A DNA stretch of 64,000 nt from Meloidogyne chitwoodi (GCA_015183035.1 JACZZP010000016.1:558001-622000), one strand, 5' to 3'. Positions 23,210-34,831 are shown, counted from the first letter of the stretch. Numbers and translations: made by a program. Notes: generated by a model from the letters alone, not told the origin.

Positions 23210-23580
23210 TTAAAAAAAATAAACCTCCTGTTCACATTTTCGCTTCTCTTCAATAGTTTCCACCTCTGGATTGCAATTATCAGGATAACGCAAAGCTTTG
23301 ACTGCTTGACTATGTAAATCCAACAATTCGTTAATTCTTTTGTCAAACTCCATTTGTGGCTCAGTTCCTCTATAATGATCATCAGCTTCACCAAATTTTA
23401 CGTATGGTTGATTTTTAAACTCTGGATCGTTTGTGCCTACCATAAAGGCAAAGAAAAAGCCTAACCAGTTATCAACACTTTAAAAGAATTTTTAAATGAA
23501 TTTTTAAATTTTAATTAAAAAACCTTCGTTAATCACAGAGTTTCCAATGAAAACCTCCCAGTTGAATATGCCCTGAATAA
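23210..23580 (-). other. Unrecognised host-like exons
   Basis: Two or three minus-strand exons reading FNWEVFIGNSVINEG, then WLGFFFAFMVGTNDPEF with a possible membrane helix, then a hydrophilic stretch rich in Asp/Glu ending RKCEQE at a donor. Intron signals and frame look real, but I do not recognise the protein. Likely another captured host fragment, by its company. Confidence 0.35.
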
Positions 23581-23970
23581 ATAGCCAAAAGCGTTGGATT
23601 AAGTGGAAGACAGAAAACAAATAAGAAATGATCTTTTTCTCATTTGTTTTCTCTCATCACTTCACATTGATATTTTTAAAATTTTTCTCATCTCTATTAA
23701 TTATTAAGTCATCTTACTTCAATATGTCTTTGTAGACGGTCGCTGTTTTGGCTAGAGAAAAAAAATGAGAAATAGTTAAAGTAAGAGAATAGAATGGGGG
23801 GAGAAAATTAGTACATTTAGAGTCTGTCACTAATTTTTTCTTGCTAAAATAAAAGAGGGAGTTTGCGTTTTTAGACGATTCCTTCTTACATGCAAAAAGA
23901 ATTTTGCTAGAAGAAATTTACTGATGAGAGTGGTTTTCACAATCATCTCTCGATAATGTTTGCGAGTCAG

Positions 23971-24228
23971 ACAAAAAAAATATTGCCTTAGTGCAAAACA
24001 TTGGTGAATGGAAATATGAAAAAATTTGTGGAGAGTCGTGAATTCTCTCGTGTGAGAAAAAATATTACCTAGTGCAAAACATTGGTGAATGGAAATATGA
24101 AAAATTTTGAGGAGAGTCGAGAAGTCTCTCGTGTGAGAAGAAAAAATATTTTGTCTTATAGGCAAGATGTTTGTGAATGGAAAAATGAAAAATTTACTGG
24201 AGAGTCGAGAAGTCTCTCGTGTGAGATA
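23971..24228 (+). repeat. Three tandem copies of a unit of about 80-90 bp next to the rRNA relic
   Basis: Units share GCAAAACATTGGTGAATGG and GAGTCGAGAAGTCTCTCGTG with small differences. They sit about 130 bases upstream of the 18S-like start, where rDNA spacers often have tandem repeats, so they may be captured spacer. This is inference. Confidence 0.6.
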
Positions 24229-24360
24229 TAAAAAAAGTACGTTGCACATAGGTTGCTGCATGCAGCAGTAAAGTCAGGTAATGTCACGAGACAACTTTCG
24301 TGTTATTCTGATACCTATGTGCTCCGTGTTATTATAAAAAACTTATAGTTTTAAAAAAGA

Positions 24361-25047
24361 TCTGGTTGATCCTACTGATTTGTTCATTTCAAAGATTAAG
24401 CCATGCATGTACTTGTTTAATCGATTTATCGAGAAACCGCGAACGGTAGTACAAGTGCCATGATTTACGTGATCTTGATTAATCCACTAAATTGATAATT
24501 GAAGAAAAGCTAGAGCTAATGTTAAAGCCTGGGGCCTGCAGCCGCGGTAATTCCAGCTTTTCCTAACGCATAGAATTATTGCTGCGGCTAAAAAGCTAGT
24601 AATTGGATTCGTATCAATACTCTTAAACCCTTCGGGTTTTTTCTGGATGCTAGTTCAGTTTTGATCCTTAACAGGATTCTTAACAGGCATTATAACTCTA
24701 ACTTACTAAATAGTTGATTTTTTTGGAATATAACTTTTTAGAGGGATTTTAAGTGTTTAGCGAAATAAATTGAGCAATAACAGGTCTCTTGGATGCCCGT
24801 GGCTGCACAATCGCTACACATGCAAAAATACGCTGGCTTCTTCCCAAACCATTGAAAATTTGACGTGATTTTGATCGGAAATTGCAATTATTTTCCGTTG
24901 AATTCTAAGTAAGAGCGAGAGCACGCTTTGATTACGTTCCTTTCCTTTGTACACAACGCCCGTCGCTGCCGAGCCATTTCATAAATTTGGGGACTGTTGA
25001 TTTTAAAAAGTTTTCTTGATGGAAACCAATTTAATCGCAGCGGCTTG
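24361..25047 (+). pseudogene. Internally deleted, degenerate 18S rRNA gene copy
   Basis: Begins TCTGGTTGATCCTAC like the 18S 5' end and holds conserved blocks in correct order: CAAAGATTAAGCCATGCATG, GAAACCGCGAACGG, GCAGCCGCGGTAATTCCAGC, GCTGCGG.TAAAAAGCT, GAGCAATAACAGGTCT, ACAACGCCCGTCGCTGCC, GGGGACTGTTGATTTT and TTTAATCGCAG.GGCTTG. Only about 690 bases remain of about 1,700, and many conserved positions are changed, so it cannot make a working ribosomal RNA. The 3' part resembles nematode 18S. It lies inside the inner Polinton. Confidence 0.9.
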
Positions 25048-25139
25048 TATGTTAATTAATTTTTTTATTTTTTAGATTTAAAAAGTAATTAATAATTAAA
25101 CTTGCAGCAATATTATTATTATATTTTGAAAAATTAATA

Positions 25140-25452
25140 ATGGAACCATCAAATCATGTAAGAATTATATTATTTAAAAATTTTAATTATTTAAAATAGG
25201 AAATCACCCTATTCATTACTTTGTTTGAAAAGATGGCTGGACCCCTCTTACAAGACATATTCGGAGAAATAGGCAAACTTCAAGCGGAAATTCAAATACT
25301 CAAAACGAACATAGAAATACTGGAACTACATTTAAAAAATAAAACGCAATTTGATTGGCTCAAAGCTGCCGACGACCTGGTAAATAATAAAATAATTTTT
25401 GAAGGTTAATTATAATTTTTAGTTGAAGTATCATGAAGAACTATACAAATAA
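25140..25452 (+). CDS. Small coiled-coil protein, inner Polinton
   Basis: Three exons (25140-25157, 25200-25379, 25423-25452) keep one frame and give 75 residues starting MEPSNHEITLF. The middle has heptad-like Leu/Ile spacing (FGEIGKLQAEIQILKTNIEILEL), predicting a coiled coil. No family is recognised. It is the first plus-strand gene of the inner element, just after the rRNA relic. Confidence 0.55.
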
Positions 25453-25713
25453 TAATGAAAAAAGAAAAAGAATGATAGTCTATAATTTATTTATTTATTT
25501 TTTAATAAAATTATTCTTTATTTTTATTCTTTATTTTAACTAGTTTTTGAAAAACTAATGATTACCTAAATATTTTTAAATATGTGCTTTTTTTATAACA
25601 GAAACATCATCTTCTAACAGATTGCGCTGTATATTGAAGCTTCTAATCTAAGTGAAAAAAGGTATTTTTAAAAATAAACTTTCTTTACTAATTAATATAA
25701 TTTTAGAGCTTCC

Positions 25714-26093
25714 GGAAAATTGGTGAGTGGAAAACAGGTCAGTGGAAATTTGGCTCTCGCAAACTTGGTGAGTGGAAAATATTTCATTGGAAGGTTGGTA
25801 AAAATGCGTGTTGAATACTGTTCAGTGAAATGTTGGTGAGTGGAAAAACGGTGAGTACTCGGAAAACTTGTTAGTGGAAAACTGATAAGTGAAGAAACAG
25901 TACAAAAAATTTCTTCACTTATCAGTTTTCCACTAACAAGTTTTCCGAGTACTCACCGTTTTTCCACTCACCAACATTTCACTGAACAGTATTCAACACG
26001 CATTTTTACCAACCTTCCAATGAAATATTTTCCACTCACCAAGTTTGCGAGAGCCAAATTTCCACTGACCTGTTTTCCACTCACCAATTTTCC
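25714..26093. repeat. Perfect 184-bp-arm palindrome (foldback)
   Basis: 25714-25897 and 25910-26093 are exact inverse complements, base for base, around a 12-base loop. The arms contain several copies of GTGAGTGGAAAA-like words. The right arm ends 16 bases before the start at 26110, so a transcript across it would form a long dsRNA hairpin. Perfect identity implies a recent origin, copying between arms, or an assembly artefact. Confidence 0.9.
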
Positions 26094-26109
26094 TACCACG
26101 AATTTAGCA

Positions 26110-27561
26110 ATGTCTTCAAACAAAGAAAATGATCCGTTTACTGATGATGAAATTGAAGAGAAAGGCAAGCAAACTTTTTTAAACAAATTATATATTTTTT
26201 TCAGGATATGATGGTTCAAAGAATATGCCAGATATCGAACAAGGTAGCGATAATTTCATTTCTTATTCTAATATATAAATGATTTTATTTTCTAAAGGAA
26301 TCGATCAAAATCAAAAAGAGTTTGGAAATGCTGATACACAAGGAGAAAAAAGTAAGTGTTTTTTCATTTTTGATGTATTTAAATTCATCAAAAATGAATT
26401 ATACTTAAGGTGATGTGATTAATAATCTGAGTGCTTTGGAACTGGAAACAATTCGCTCTTTTATCAAGGACCAAAATAAGAAGAAAGATGCTGCAGAAGC
26501 TCGACGACGCCGTTCCTTTACTTCTTCTACGAGTTCTCTTAGTGGAAAATCTGGAGGATGTCTGCCTCCAATCCCTAAAAAGGCAAAACGGCCTGCAGTG
26601 ACAAAGATGGTCTTTAAATAATTTTATTAATATTTTTTGCAAAAATTTCAGATAACATGTGAACCGAATAAGCAAGACAAGCTGGAAAAAGTTTTTCATT
26701 TCGAAGACGAGGTTCAATCTGATGATCCGGATAAGGATGATATAATCGAACTTGGTAATGACGAGGATGAATATAGGCAATTGTGTTTGGAAGAACAACG
26801 TAAATTTAAAGTACTATTAAATAAAAAAACTATTTAGGTCGTCAACGCGTTTTAAAAACAGTACCGCAGCAGCTTCTCAACCAGGCTGAGATGTTGAAAA
26901 CTCCGAGAAAAGGAATTTTTATTCATCTTTGTAATAGTTGTAAGGATCATCATATGAAGAAAGAAAAATATTTATTCAAAGCCGGTGGAGGTGGAAACTA
27001 TATAATAAGTGTAGAAATGTGCGCTCAGGACTTGGATAAAAATATTGCACTTGCGGATTATTATGGTTTGCTAAAATTTAAAAATTTTTTATCTTTTTAG
27101 GGAAAACAAAAGGACATGCGAAACAATGCGGTGAAGGAAGCTCTCAGAGTAAATTATCCTTTGAAAAAAGTATAATTTAAAATATTTTTTAAATACTATA
27201 AAATTTTAAAGTGGCAGGTGTTTTGTACTACAAATTAGGAGAAAGCTGCCAAATCGAGGCGGATAAGAAACTTCTGAAATTCAAATATGCGTGGGTCTTA
27301 TACCAGGTAAAACTTCTTTAATAATTATGTTATAAAAATGTTTTAGTGCGCTAAATGTGAAGAATTGCAGAAGAGCCAAGCTCTTGATTTATTTCTTCAG
27401 AAGGTGGGGTTTTCAGGCATTATGTATGTGCTTCATTTTATGGTAACTATATTTTTGAAATAAATTATTTAGCAAAATTTTAGTGTTGTGCTGCATGTCG
27501 AATAATGAATCGCGACTTTCAAGCGATGATATATAAGAACTTTAATACATTCACAAAATAA
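26110..27561 (+). CDS. Zinc-ribbon-like protein, inner Polinton
   Basis: About nine exons. Start MSSNKENDPFTDDEIEEK; the first intron has a GC donor (gcaagc). The N-terminal half is charged with an Arg-rich stretch (EARRRRSFTSS) and a PIPKKAKRP NLS-like motif. The C-terminal half has paired cysteines (HLCNSCKDHH, EMC, CAKCEEL, CCAACRIM), which suggests zinc binding. The segment around HLCNSC resembles the outer-element protein at 52318-52660 (HLCYECQDR ... ELCNKC), so it is a shared Polinton gene. Function unknown; DNA binding or transcription control is plausible. One intron choice (26756 or 26815) is ambiguous. Confidence 0.6.
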
Positions 27562-27715
27562 ATTATTTATAAATTAAGAACTCACACAAAATAATAAAGT
27601 GTGAAGAATAAACTGTTAACCTTAAATTTTAGTCTATATTTTCTTGTATAATTACACTTTAATATTTTTTAAATTTATAAATTTTAATAAGTTGTTTTTT
27701 AGCCTGAAGGAAAAT

Positions 27716-28450
27716 ATGAACGGAGGTACTGAGCAAAATTGGGAAAAGGTTTTGTGTTTTATATTACCGTAAAAATTTAATATTAAGATGAATTGGTGGC
27801 AGAAAGAAGAAACGACGCTAATTTTAAAAGAGAAGTGTACTAAAGCCAAAGAAAGTGAGACGGTCCTAGAAGAAACCAGAAAGAATTCTAAAAAAATGAA
27901 ATCCGCACTATACTTGGCAGCTCTCAATTGGCATAAAAAAAATTACCCAGGACTTTCACACAAACAAATAAACATGTTAATGGCCGAAAATTTAGAGCTT
28001 ATGGGGACACCGGTAAAATTTTTAAATAGCTTTAATTACAAAAGAAATTCAGAAAATTGTTGCTTGTATACAAGATAGTTTGTTTAAATGCTTAGCCAAT
28101 CCAGAGAATGAACTTTGGAAAAAAATTGACATGCATACAGCAATGTGCTTGGGCCTTTTCGAGAGACCAGAAAGAGAGAGTGAGTAGTTTAGAATCTAAA
28201 AATTTTAAATTAAATTTAGAATCACCAATAATTATTATGAACAAGCTAGCATCGCCGCCAAGTACGTCAACACAAATAAATGGATCATCTATCGCTTCCG
28301 AGGATTTGACAGTTCCCTCTGAAGGTAAAATTAAAAAATAAATTTAATATAAAATTCATTTTTTTAGTTTCAACATATGGAGTTTTTGGCGGATGGGGAG
28401 AGTGTAGTTTTTGTACCTTTAAAAATATGCAACTTTTTCACAATAAATAA
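27716..28450 (+). CDS. Unrecognised inner-Polinton protein
   Basis: Exons reading MNGGTEQNWEK, NWWQKEETTLILKEK ... WHKKNYPGLSHKQINMLMAENL, then a segment with QDSLFKCLANPENELWKKID, a Ser/Thr-rich exon (ASPPSTSTQINGSS), and a last exon GVFGGWGECSFCTF with CxxC. The junction after the second exon is not clean in my reading. No family is recognised. It precedes the polymerase. Confidence 0.45.
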
Positions 28451-28528
28451 TTAATTTTTACATTTTGTATCTTTATTGTTAATTTTCAAATGTATCTTAT
28501 TTATTTTTTGTGCTAATACATTTTATAG

Positions 28529-31500
28529 ATGTCTCGAGAGCTTAAACGATTTTTTCGAGAGGATTCAGTGGAGCAAATATCAAGTGCTCGTTTTAAGATA
28601 GGCGTATTTAGGTAAACAAATTTTAAAATAATTTTAAACCCAAATTATAGAGCTGCTTTTACTGTAATGAATGCAGAGGAGGCACCTCAAGGGAGGGAGC
28701 TTTTACTTGAACAACTAATTGATCACTTTTTTGTTCGTGCGTATCGTGCGGCAGGAGCGCGATCTCAAAAATGTTCAATAATAATTCGAAGCTCGGTCCT
28801 TGAGAGGCCAATACAAGTACCATATCGAGGGTTGGCTCAAAATACTCCCCAAGTGGTCATGGAACAGTTCGACAACGTCGATCAAAGCGGTCAAAGGATG
28901 GGCAGACCGTCCATATACAGTCAACCAATTCAGATTGAAGTAATTATTTTTTATTAATATTCATGCTTTTTAAAAAAGATTGTAATGGGGCCGTCAAGCG
29001 AAGAAGCTCTCAGATTATCACGCGAAGAACGAGAAGGAAGTGGAAGAAAAAGAAGAGAGATAAATCATGGAATAGATGTCAACAATCTCATTCAGGTAAT
29101 AAAAAATTTAAAAAAAAGAAATTATTAATTTTTTATGTACAAAATGATGATTTGGAAGCTCCATTCAATAGACATTGTTTACTTTTGGCCGTGCAACTTA
29201 CAATGCTTTATATTAAAAAGCCTAACACCACGATTGCTAATGTTCATTTTCAAAGATTAACAAAAGGAGGCAACGCAAAATCACAAAAAAAAAGAATTCT
29301 TTTGATAAAAACAATGCTTAATGAAATGAGAAAACGAAGAATTATTTATCCTCTTAACGAAAAAAAATATAATGTTGAAGAACATGTTCCGCTTGTGCAG
29401 AAACTACTTGATCTTCAATATCCTGGCCAATATCGGATCGCTGTTTTTGGTGAATTTGGAAGAATGAGACCTATTTGGAAATCTAAAAAACGAGCATGCA
29501 ATGAATTATGTCTTTATTTGAAAGACGGACATTTTTGGGGAATCAGAAAATTAAATACTCTATTTGGCTCTAATTATTATTGTCTTGATTGTGAATCGAC
29601 TTACAATTCAAAAAAAAAGCATCGTGCAAAATGCGAAGCAAAATGTCGTTGTTGTGGTATAGGAATTGATTATCCGTGCGAGGAAATTGAATCATACTGG
29701 AGACAGTGCAACAAATGTAACAACATTTTCAGAAATCCCACAATCATATTATGAAAAATATTTGTAAAACTTTTATAAGGTATATTTTAAATAATTCGTT
29801 ATAATAAATAGTTAGATGTATGGATTGTGGTCAAATTTATCAAGCAGGAAAGTCAAAAATAAAAAGTTCAGATGAATCAGATGAACATGAAGAAAGCGAA
29901 AAACAAGGACATATTTGTCATTCTAGATTTTGTTCTTTATGCCATTCAATTCACAAAACAGCAGAGCCTTGTTATGTACAACCAATTGTTCTAAAAAAAC
30001 AAAAAGAATACTTACTTGTATATTTTTATTAATAAAATGATAAAATTTTTAGGTTATTTTCGATTTCGAGTGTGCACTTATTTCACCCACAAGAAATGAG
30101 GACGAATGGCAAAGACTTGGAGATCCCAAAATAGTTATTTCTGAAACAAATGACGAAAATTATCAACTTCACCATGTCAACTGTGTTTCTGTTTGATTTT
30201 CTTTTTTATTATTTTGTATTTAAAAAATTTTTAGGCATTAGTACTTTGTTCCCGTTGTATTGCCGACGACAAACTTTGGAAGGCAGAATTTTCAGAAAAT
30301 TGTAGTATTTGCGGCATGAATAGAAAACGAATGAATACATGGACAGCCGCAACATATGCAAACCCCCTAAAGGAATTTCTAGATTGGTTACTTTATGGAC
30401 TTGGGAACGATAGACGGCTAATGACCTACGCTATATCACACTATGGAGGGTTTGTTTGAGATATATAAATTTTTAACGTATTAGACGTTATGATATGCAT
30501 CTTCTATTGGGAGAACTCATGAAATTAACAGGAATTTTGCCAAATATCACAAGATCAGGTGATTTGATTTTAAAATACGTATATAAAAATTTTTAGGAAA
30601 TAAACTTTATGAGATTTTACTAAAGAGAAACAGAACTATTTGTCCTAAAATATCTTTCCGTGATTCATTTAATTGGATGGCCTTGAAGCTTGAACAGCTG
30701 CCAAAAGCACTTGGTTTGGACATCGATGAAGGAGGAAAAGCTTTCTTCCCACACGGATGGAACTTTAATAAAAATATGAATATACGCTTGCATGGGCTTC
30801 CTGATAGAGAATATTATTATCCAGAATCTATGGGAAAGGAAAGAAGAGCAAACTTTGAATTGTGGTATAATGAAAATATAAATGCTCCTTTCTGCTTAGC
30901 CGAGCAAATTGGAATTTACTGTGAACAGGATGTTCGTATTCTCGCACATGCTGTGATTAAATTTCAAAGATTATTTTTCAATCTTGCTCCTGAACTATCT
31001 AAACAAGATGATGTTTTGACATCATCACTTACGTTGTCCAGTGCATGTCTTCGTCATTTCTGTAATTTAAAAAGTTAATCTTATAGTTAAAATATTTTAG
31101 GTATTAACTACATGAATCCAATGGAAATAGCCATTATTCCCGATAACGGTTAGTTAAAGTGAAAATTTCAAAAATATTTTTTAGGATATCATCGAGATAG
31201 TAATCAATCTGCAATTGCCTTAAAATATATGAAATGGATAAGTCATGAAATTGGGATGGAAGTTCAACATCGAGACAGCGCTAAGGGAGAATTCAGACTT
31301 CGTCTTTCCAGTGGAGAACTTTTAATGTTAGATGGATATGTTAGACGAATGCCTGTAGAACAAGATATAGCAATTGAATTTTTGGGATGTGCATGGCATG
31401 GACACAAATGGTAAATCTATATTCTTTTTTAATAAAATTTTCTAGTCTTTACAAACCAACTGAAATTTGTTTAAACGGTAAAACAGCCCTGTACAACATC

Positions 31501-33423
31501 GACAAAATTAAACAACGAAGAAAACATATTATTGAAGCGGGAATGCGTCCATTAATGGTTTGGGAATGTACTGTTATGAATCAATTGCAAGAAAATTATG
31601 AAATGGCTTTTTTCTTCAATAAATTACCAGATGTAGGCCCTCTTTGCCCCAGAGACGCTTTTCATGTAATCCTTCTTAAAAAATAAGAATTTCTAAATAT
31701 AGGGAGGCAGAACAGGCCCTCAATGTTTAAAATGTGATCTTGAAGAAACAGGTCTTTCTGAGAAGTTTGAAATTACTTGTTTCGACGTTGTAAGCCTATA
31801 TCCTGCTGTAAATTTTTATGGATTCTATCCTATAGGTATTTTTTCTAATCTAAAATTTTAAATAAGAAATAAGGCCATCCTGAAGCAATTGAAGTGAATA
31901 AGGCAGTTGATTGGACGAACCCAGACCATTTATATCCGTATCGTGGAATTTTTAAAGTATTTATCGTTCCTCCCGATGATCTTTTTCTTCCTGTTATCCC
32001 AGAAAGGATTAACGGAAAATTGGTAAATTTTTAATTGTTTAACATAAAATATAGATTTTTCACCTGTGCCACAAATGTGCAATTGAGGCGCCATCAGGCG
32101 TGCCATGGCGCTTGGAACAAAAATACACTAAAGAACTTGGACATACTCTTTGTTCACACGATGAAAGCAAAAGAGGATATGTATCAACGGTTTGTACTGT
32201 AGAACTTGAACTTGCTTTTAAGAAAGGATACCGAGTTACTTGGCTATACAGTATATATAATTGGAAGATTTGGACTGATAAATTACTACGTCCCTATGTT
32301 CAAGATATGATGAGATTAAAAATACAAGCTAGCGGATGGCCGAATTCCGTTCTTGATCCCTCAAATCCTGAAAATGAACAAATTTTAAAACAACAATTTT
32401 TAATGCGCAATCAAAAAGAATATGGTATAAAGCTGGAAAAGGATAAAATTGCACAAAATGAAGGAATGAGATATATGGCCAAAACCTGCAATAACTCATT
32501 GTTTACTTCAACATTTTAAAAAAATATAAAATTTAGATGGGGTCGCTGGGCCTTGAGGTGCAATCTTTCCAAGGTTGGTTAACTCAAATTAAAAAATAAA
32601 AATTTTAAAGGATTTAATTACACGATCTCCTGTTGAATTACATTCTGTGCTCAATGATCCTAAATTAGACGTTGGAGCTGTAGAAATGCTTGCAACTGAT
32701 TTGTTCGCGGTGCCTTATCAATTAAAAAAAGAGTTTGTCCGTCCACACGACAAATACAACATAGTCATAGCTCTTATAACAACAGCAACAGCTCGAGTTT
32801 TCCTCTATGAATACATGGAAAAGATTTTCAATGATCCAGAATGTAAACTGCTTTATACAGATACTGATAGTTGTTATATTGTTCAACCAAAAGGAAAATC
32901 TCCACCTTTTCGTGTTGGAGATATGCTTGGAATGATGAGCAGGGAGTATGAAGAAAATCGTATAATAGCTATTTACATAGGCGGTTGCAAACAAGTTGTT
33001 AAATTTTTTATTTAATAAAAATTTTTTGTAGTACGCAATGAAAATGCGAACAAAAAATGGAGAAATAAAATATATTGTTAAATGTCGTGGATGTTGAGAC
33101 AGTGCTGATTCACCACTTGATTTCAATCAGCTAAAGGTTCAAAATTTTAAAGTTTTTAATAAAATTGTTTGAAGAAAATGGTCAATGCATATGGTGAAGA
33201 CTTGGATCCTGTTATGCTCGAAAGAACTCATTTTCAGCCTAATTGGCGTAAAGGTCAAGTAACTTCACGCACGCAAAAACGGTAATAATAGAATTGTAAT
33301 AAATATGATTCATTTATTTTTAGACGCTACTCGCCAATTTATGATAAAGGGTTCATTGATGATAATTTTGACTGTTATCCTTTTGGATATAGAGGAAATC
33401 CAATTGCAGAAATTTGCGATTAA
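28529..33423 (+). pseudogene. Protein-primed DNA polymerase B of inner Polinton, late in-frame stop
   Basis: Start at 28529, directly after TTTTATAG. Many short introns. Order: an N-terminal domain shared with the outer copy (GRELLLEQLIDHF, RPSIYSQPIQIE), zinc ribbons (CLDCES, CRCCG, CNKC, CMDCGQIY), exonuclease motifs (IFDFECA, SHYGG/RYDMHLLL, IYCEQDVRIL), then polymerase motif A (CFDVVSLYP), motif B (AKTCNNSL-WGRWA) and motif C (YTDTDSCY). It replicates the element from protein-linked ends. After motif C a TGA at 33095-33097 interrupts the frame; the last part (ending GNPIAEICD, stop 33421-33423) follows. About 80-90 C-terminal residues would be lost unless the stop is a sequencing or assembly error. 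Confidence 0.85.
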
Positions 33424-33544
33424 ATATTATTTTTTAAAATTAATAAATTTTTACAACTTTTTTCCTATGCTTTCTTATATTTTGTTTAAATAACAATTAT
33501 CTTTTTATATTTTATTAATTTTTAAATTTTTAACAACTTAGGAA

Positions 33545-34218
33545 ATGATCAGCGATCCTGACATGGGTAAAAATGTTTACTTTTAATTTATATTTTTATT
33601 AAGAAACAATCTCTGAACTTTTCACTAGAATGGACTTACAACAAAATCAGACATATAATTCCCTACCACCAAAAGAAATTATTGGAAATGAAAGCCAAAG
33701 AATTTTTGTCTTCTCGTCCCAGCAATGCGGCTTCAGCAACAGATTTCCCTCTCGCTTCACGCTTCTTGGAATAGAATTTTCAACTATGGAGAAATATTTT
33801 GTGTGGCAAAAAGCACGTTATTTTGCTGATTTTGAAATTGCGGAACATGTTCTAATACTTAACAATCCAGATCAAATTTATCGCTTTGGCTTAAGGATTC
33901 GAGGCTTTCGATATGATGAATGGAAAAATGTTCAAGACAAAGTAAGCACACTAGTTGTTTCAAAATGAAAAATTTATTAAGATTATGTATATTGGATTAT
34001 TGGCCAAATTTACACAAAATGCTCAACTTTTTTCTCAGCTTAGAGGAACTGGTGATTGCCTGATAGCTGAAGCGGCAACGGTTAACAAATATTGGACTAA
34101 TGGAATTTCAATTTCTAACCTTGTGCGCTTAAAAAACCCTGCGACCTGGGATGGAGATAATAAGCTTGGAATATTATTGATGGAACTTCGTAAAGAAATT
34201 AATTCAAGTATTTTTTAA
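33545..34218 (+). CDS. NADAR-family (YbiA-like) ADP-ribose glycosidase candidate
   Basis: Three exons (33545-33566, 33604-33941, 33982-34218) join in frame to 198 residues. Family hallmarks in order: CGFSNRFPSRFTLLG, F.TMEKYFVWQKARYFAD (Glu and Lys of the active site region), a GLRIRGF..DEW segment, KFTQNAQLFSQL, LRGTGDCLIAEA, W, P..WDGDNKLGILLMELR. NADAR proteins act on ADP-ribosyl linkages; members paired with DarT-like enzymes remove ADP-ribose from guanine in DNA (known for the family), and bacterial YbiA/plant RibX act in riboflavin metabolism. In a virus-like element a role against ADP-ribosylation or NAD-based defence is inference. It lies just after PolB and convergent with the TBP gene. 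Confidence 0.85.
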
Positions 34219-34221
34219 ATT

Positions 34222-34831
34222 TTATCGCTTCATAAACATTGCTATTGTTTCGAAAATATTATTTGACATTTTATAAATATCTTCCTCTTTCTTTCCTCCA
34301 GTAATTACACATTTTCCAGTAGTAAAGAGTAAAATAACAATAGATGAGTTTTTAATTCTTAGGCACATCCCTGGAAATAATTCTTGGTTGAATGAAATAT
34401 AAGGAGCTAGCCATTCAGGAGGATAAATCCTCAATGTATCGTACAAAGCTTTAAAATTTTGAACTTTAAATTTATTTTAAAAATTTACCTGGTAGATTTA
34501 ATTTCTTTGGAAATTTAAATGAGGCAACAACATTTTGAACTTTAAAAGTGCCTTCTCTAATCGTTGTTGGTTGAATTTTTGCTATTTGCCTAGCAAAAAT
34601 TTTGGAGGCTTCAAGAGCCTGCTTCGAAGATTTATTTCCAACACAAACAAGGCGTCCATTTGCAAATAAAAGAGCTGTAGATCTAATAGGTTCAAAGTTT
34701 TTAATAATAAGAGCTGAAAATTTTGCCGGATTATACTTTGCATTTTCAAGTTTTTTAGAAAGAAATTTAAGATCGAATATAGGATCCAAAGTGATTGTTG
34801 AAACCACATTCTGAATTGTTGGTGTATTCAT
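34222..34831 (-). CDS. TATA-binding protein (TBP) homologue
   Basis: Two exons (34831-34489 and 34448-34222) join in frame to 189 residues, about the size of the TBP core. Both TBP direct repeats are present. Repeat 1: QNVVSTITLDPIFDLKFL, NAKYNPAKFSALI, STALLFANGRLVCVG, SKIFARQI. Repeat 2: VQNVVASFKFPKKLNLP, YPPEWLAPYISFNQELFPG, SIVILLFTTGKCVITGGK. Cellular TBP binds TATA boxes to start transcription by Pol I, II and III. This copy lacks the usual N-terminal extension and differs from canonical TBP at many positions, so it may be TBP- or TRF-derived. It is convergent with NADAR and divergent from the ATPase. Confidence 0.87.

Noticed and set aside
23830..24261. Minus-strand ORF of 143 codons with repeated ISIHQCFAL
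   Set aside because: The repeated peptide is simply the translation of the tandem repeat next to the rRNA relic.
25968..26219. Pentapeptide-repeat-like ORFs in the palindrome
   Set aside because: They arise on both strands from the short repeated words of the foldback and have no conserved start or homologue.
33095..33097. Selenocysteine or readthrough at the polymerase TGA
   Set aside because: No sign of a selenocysteine insertion element was sought or seen, and homologues do not need Cys or Sec there; a plain stop or error is simpler.
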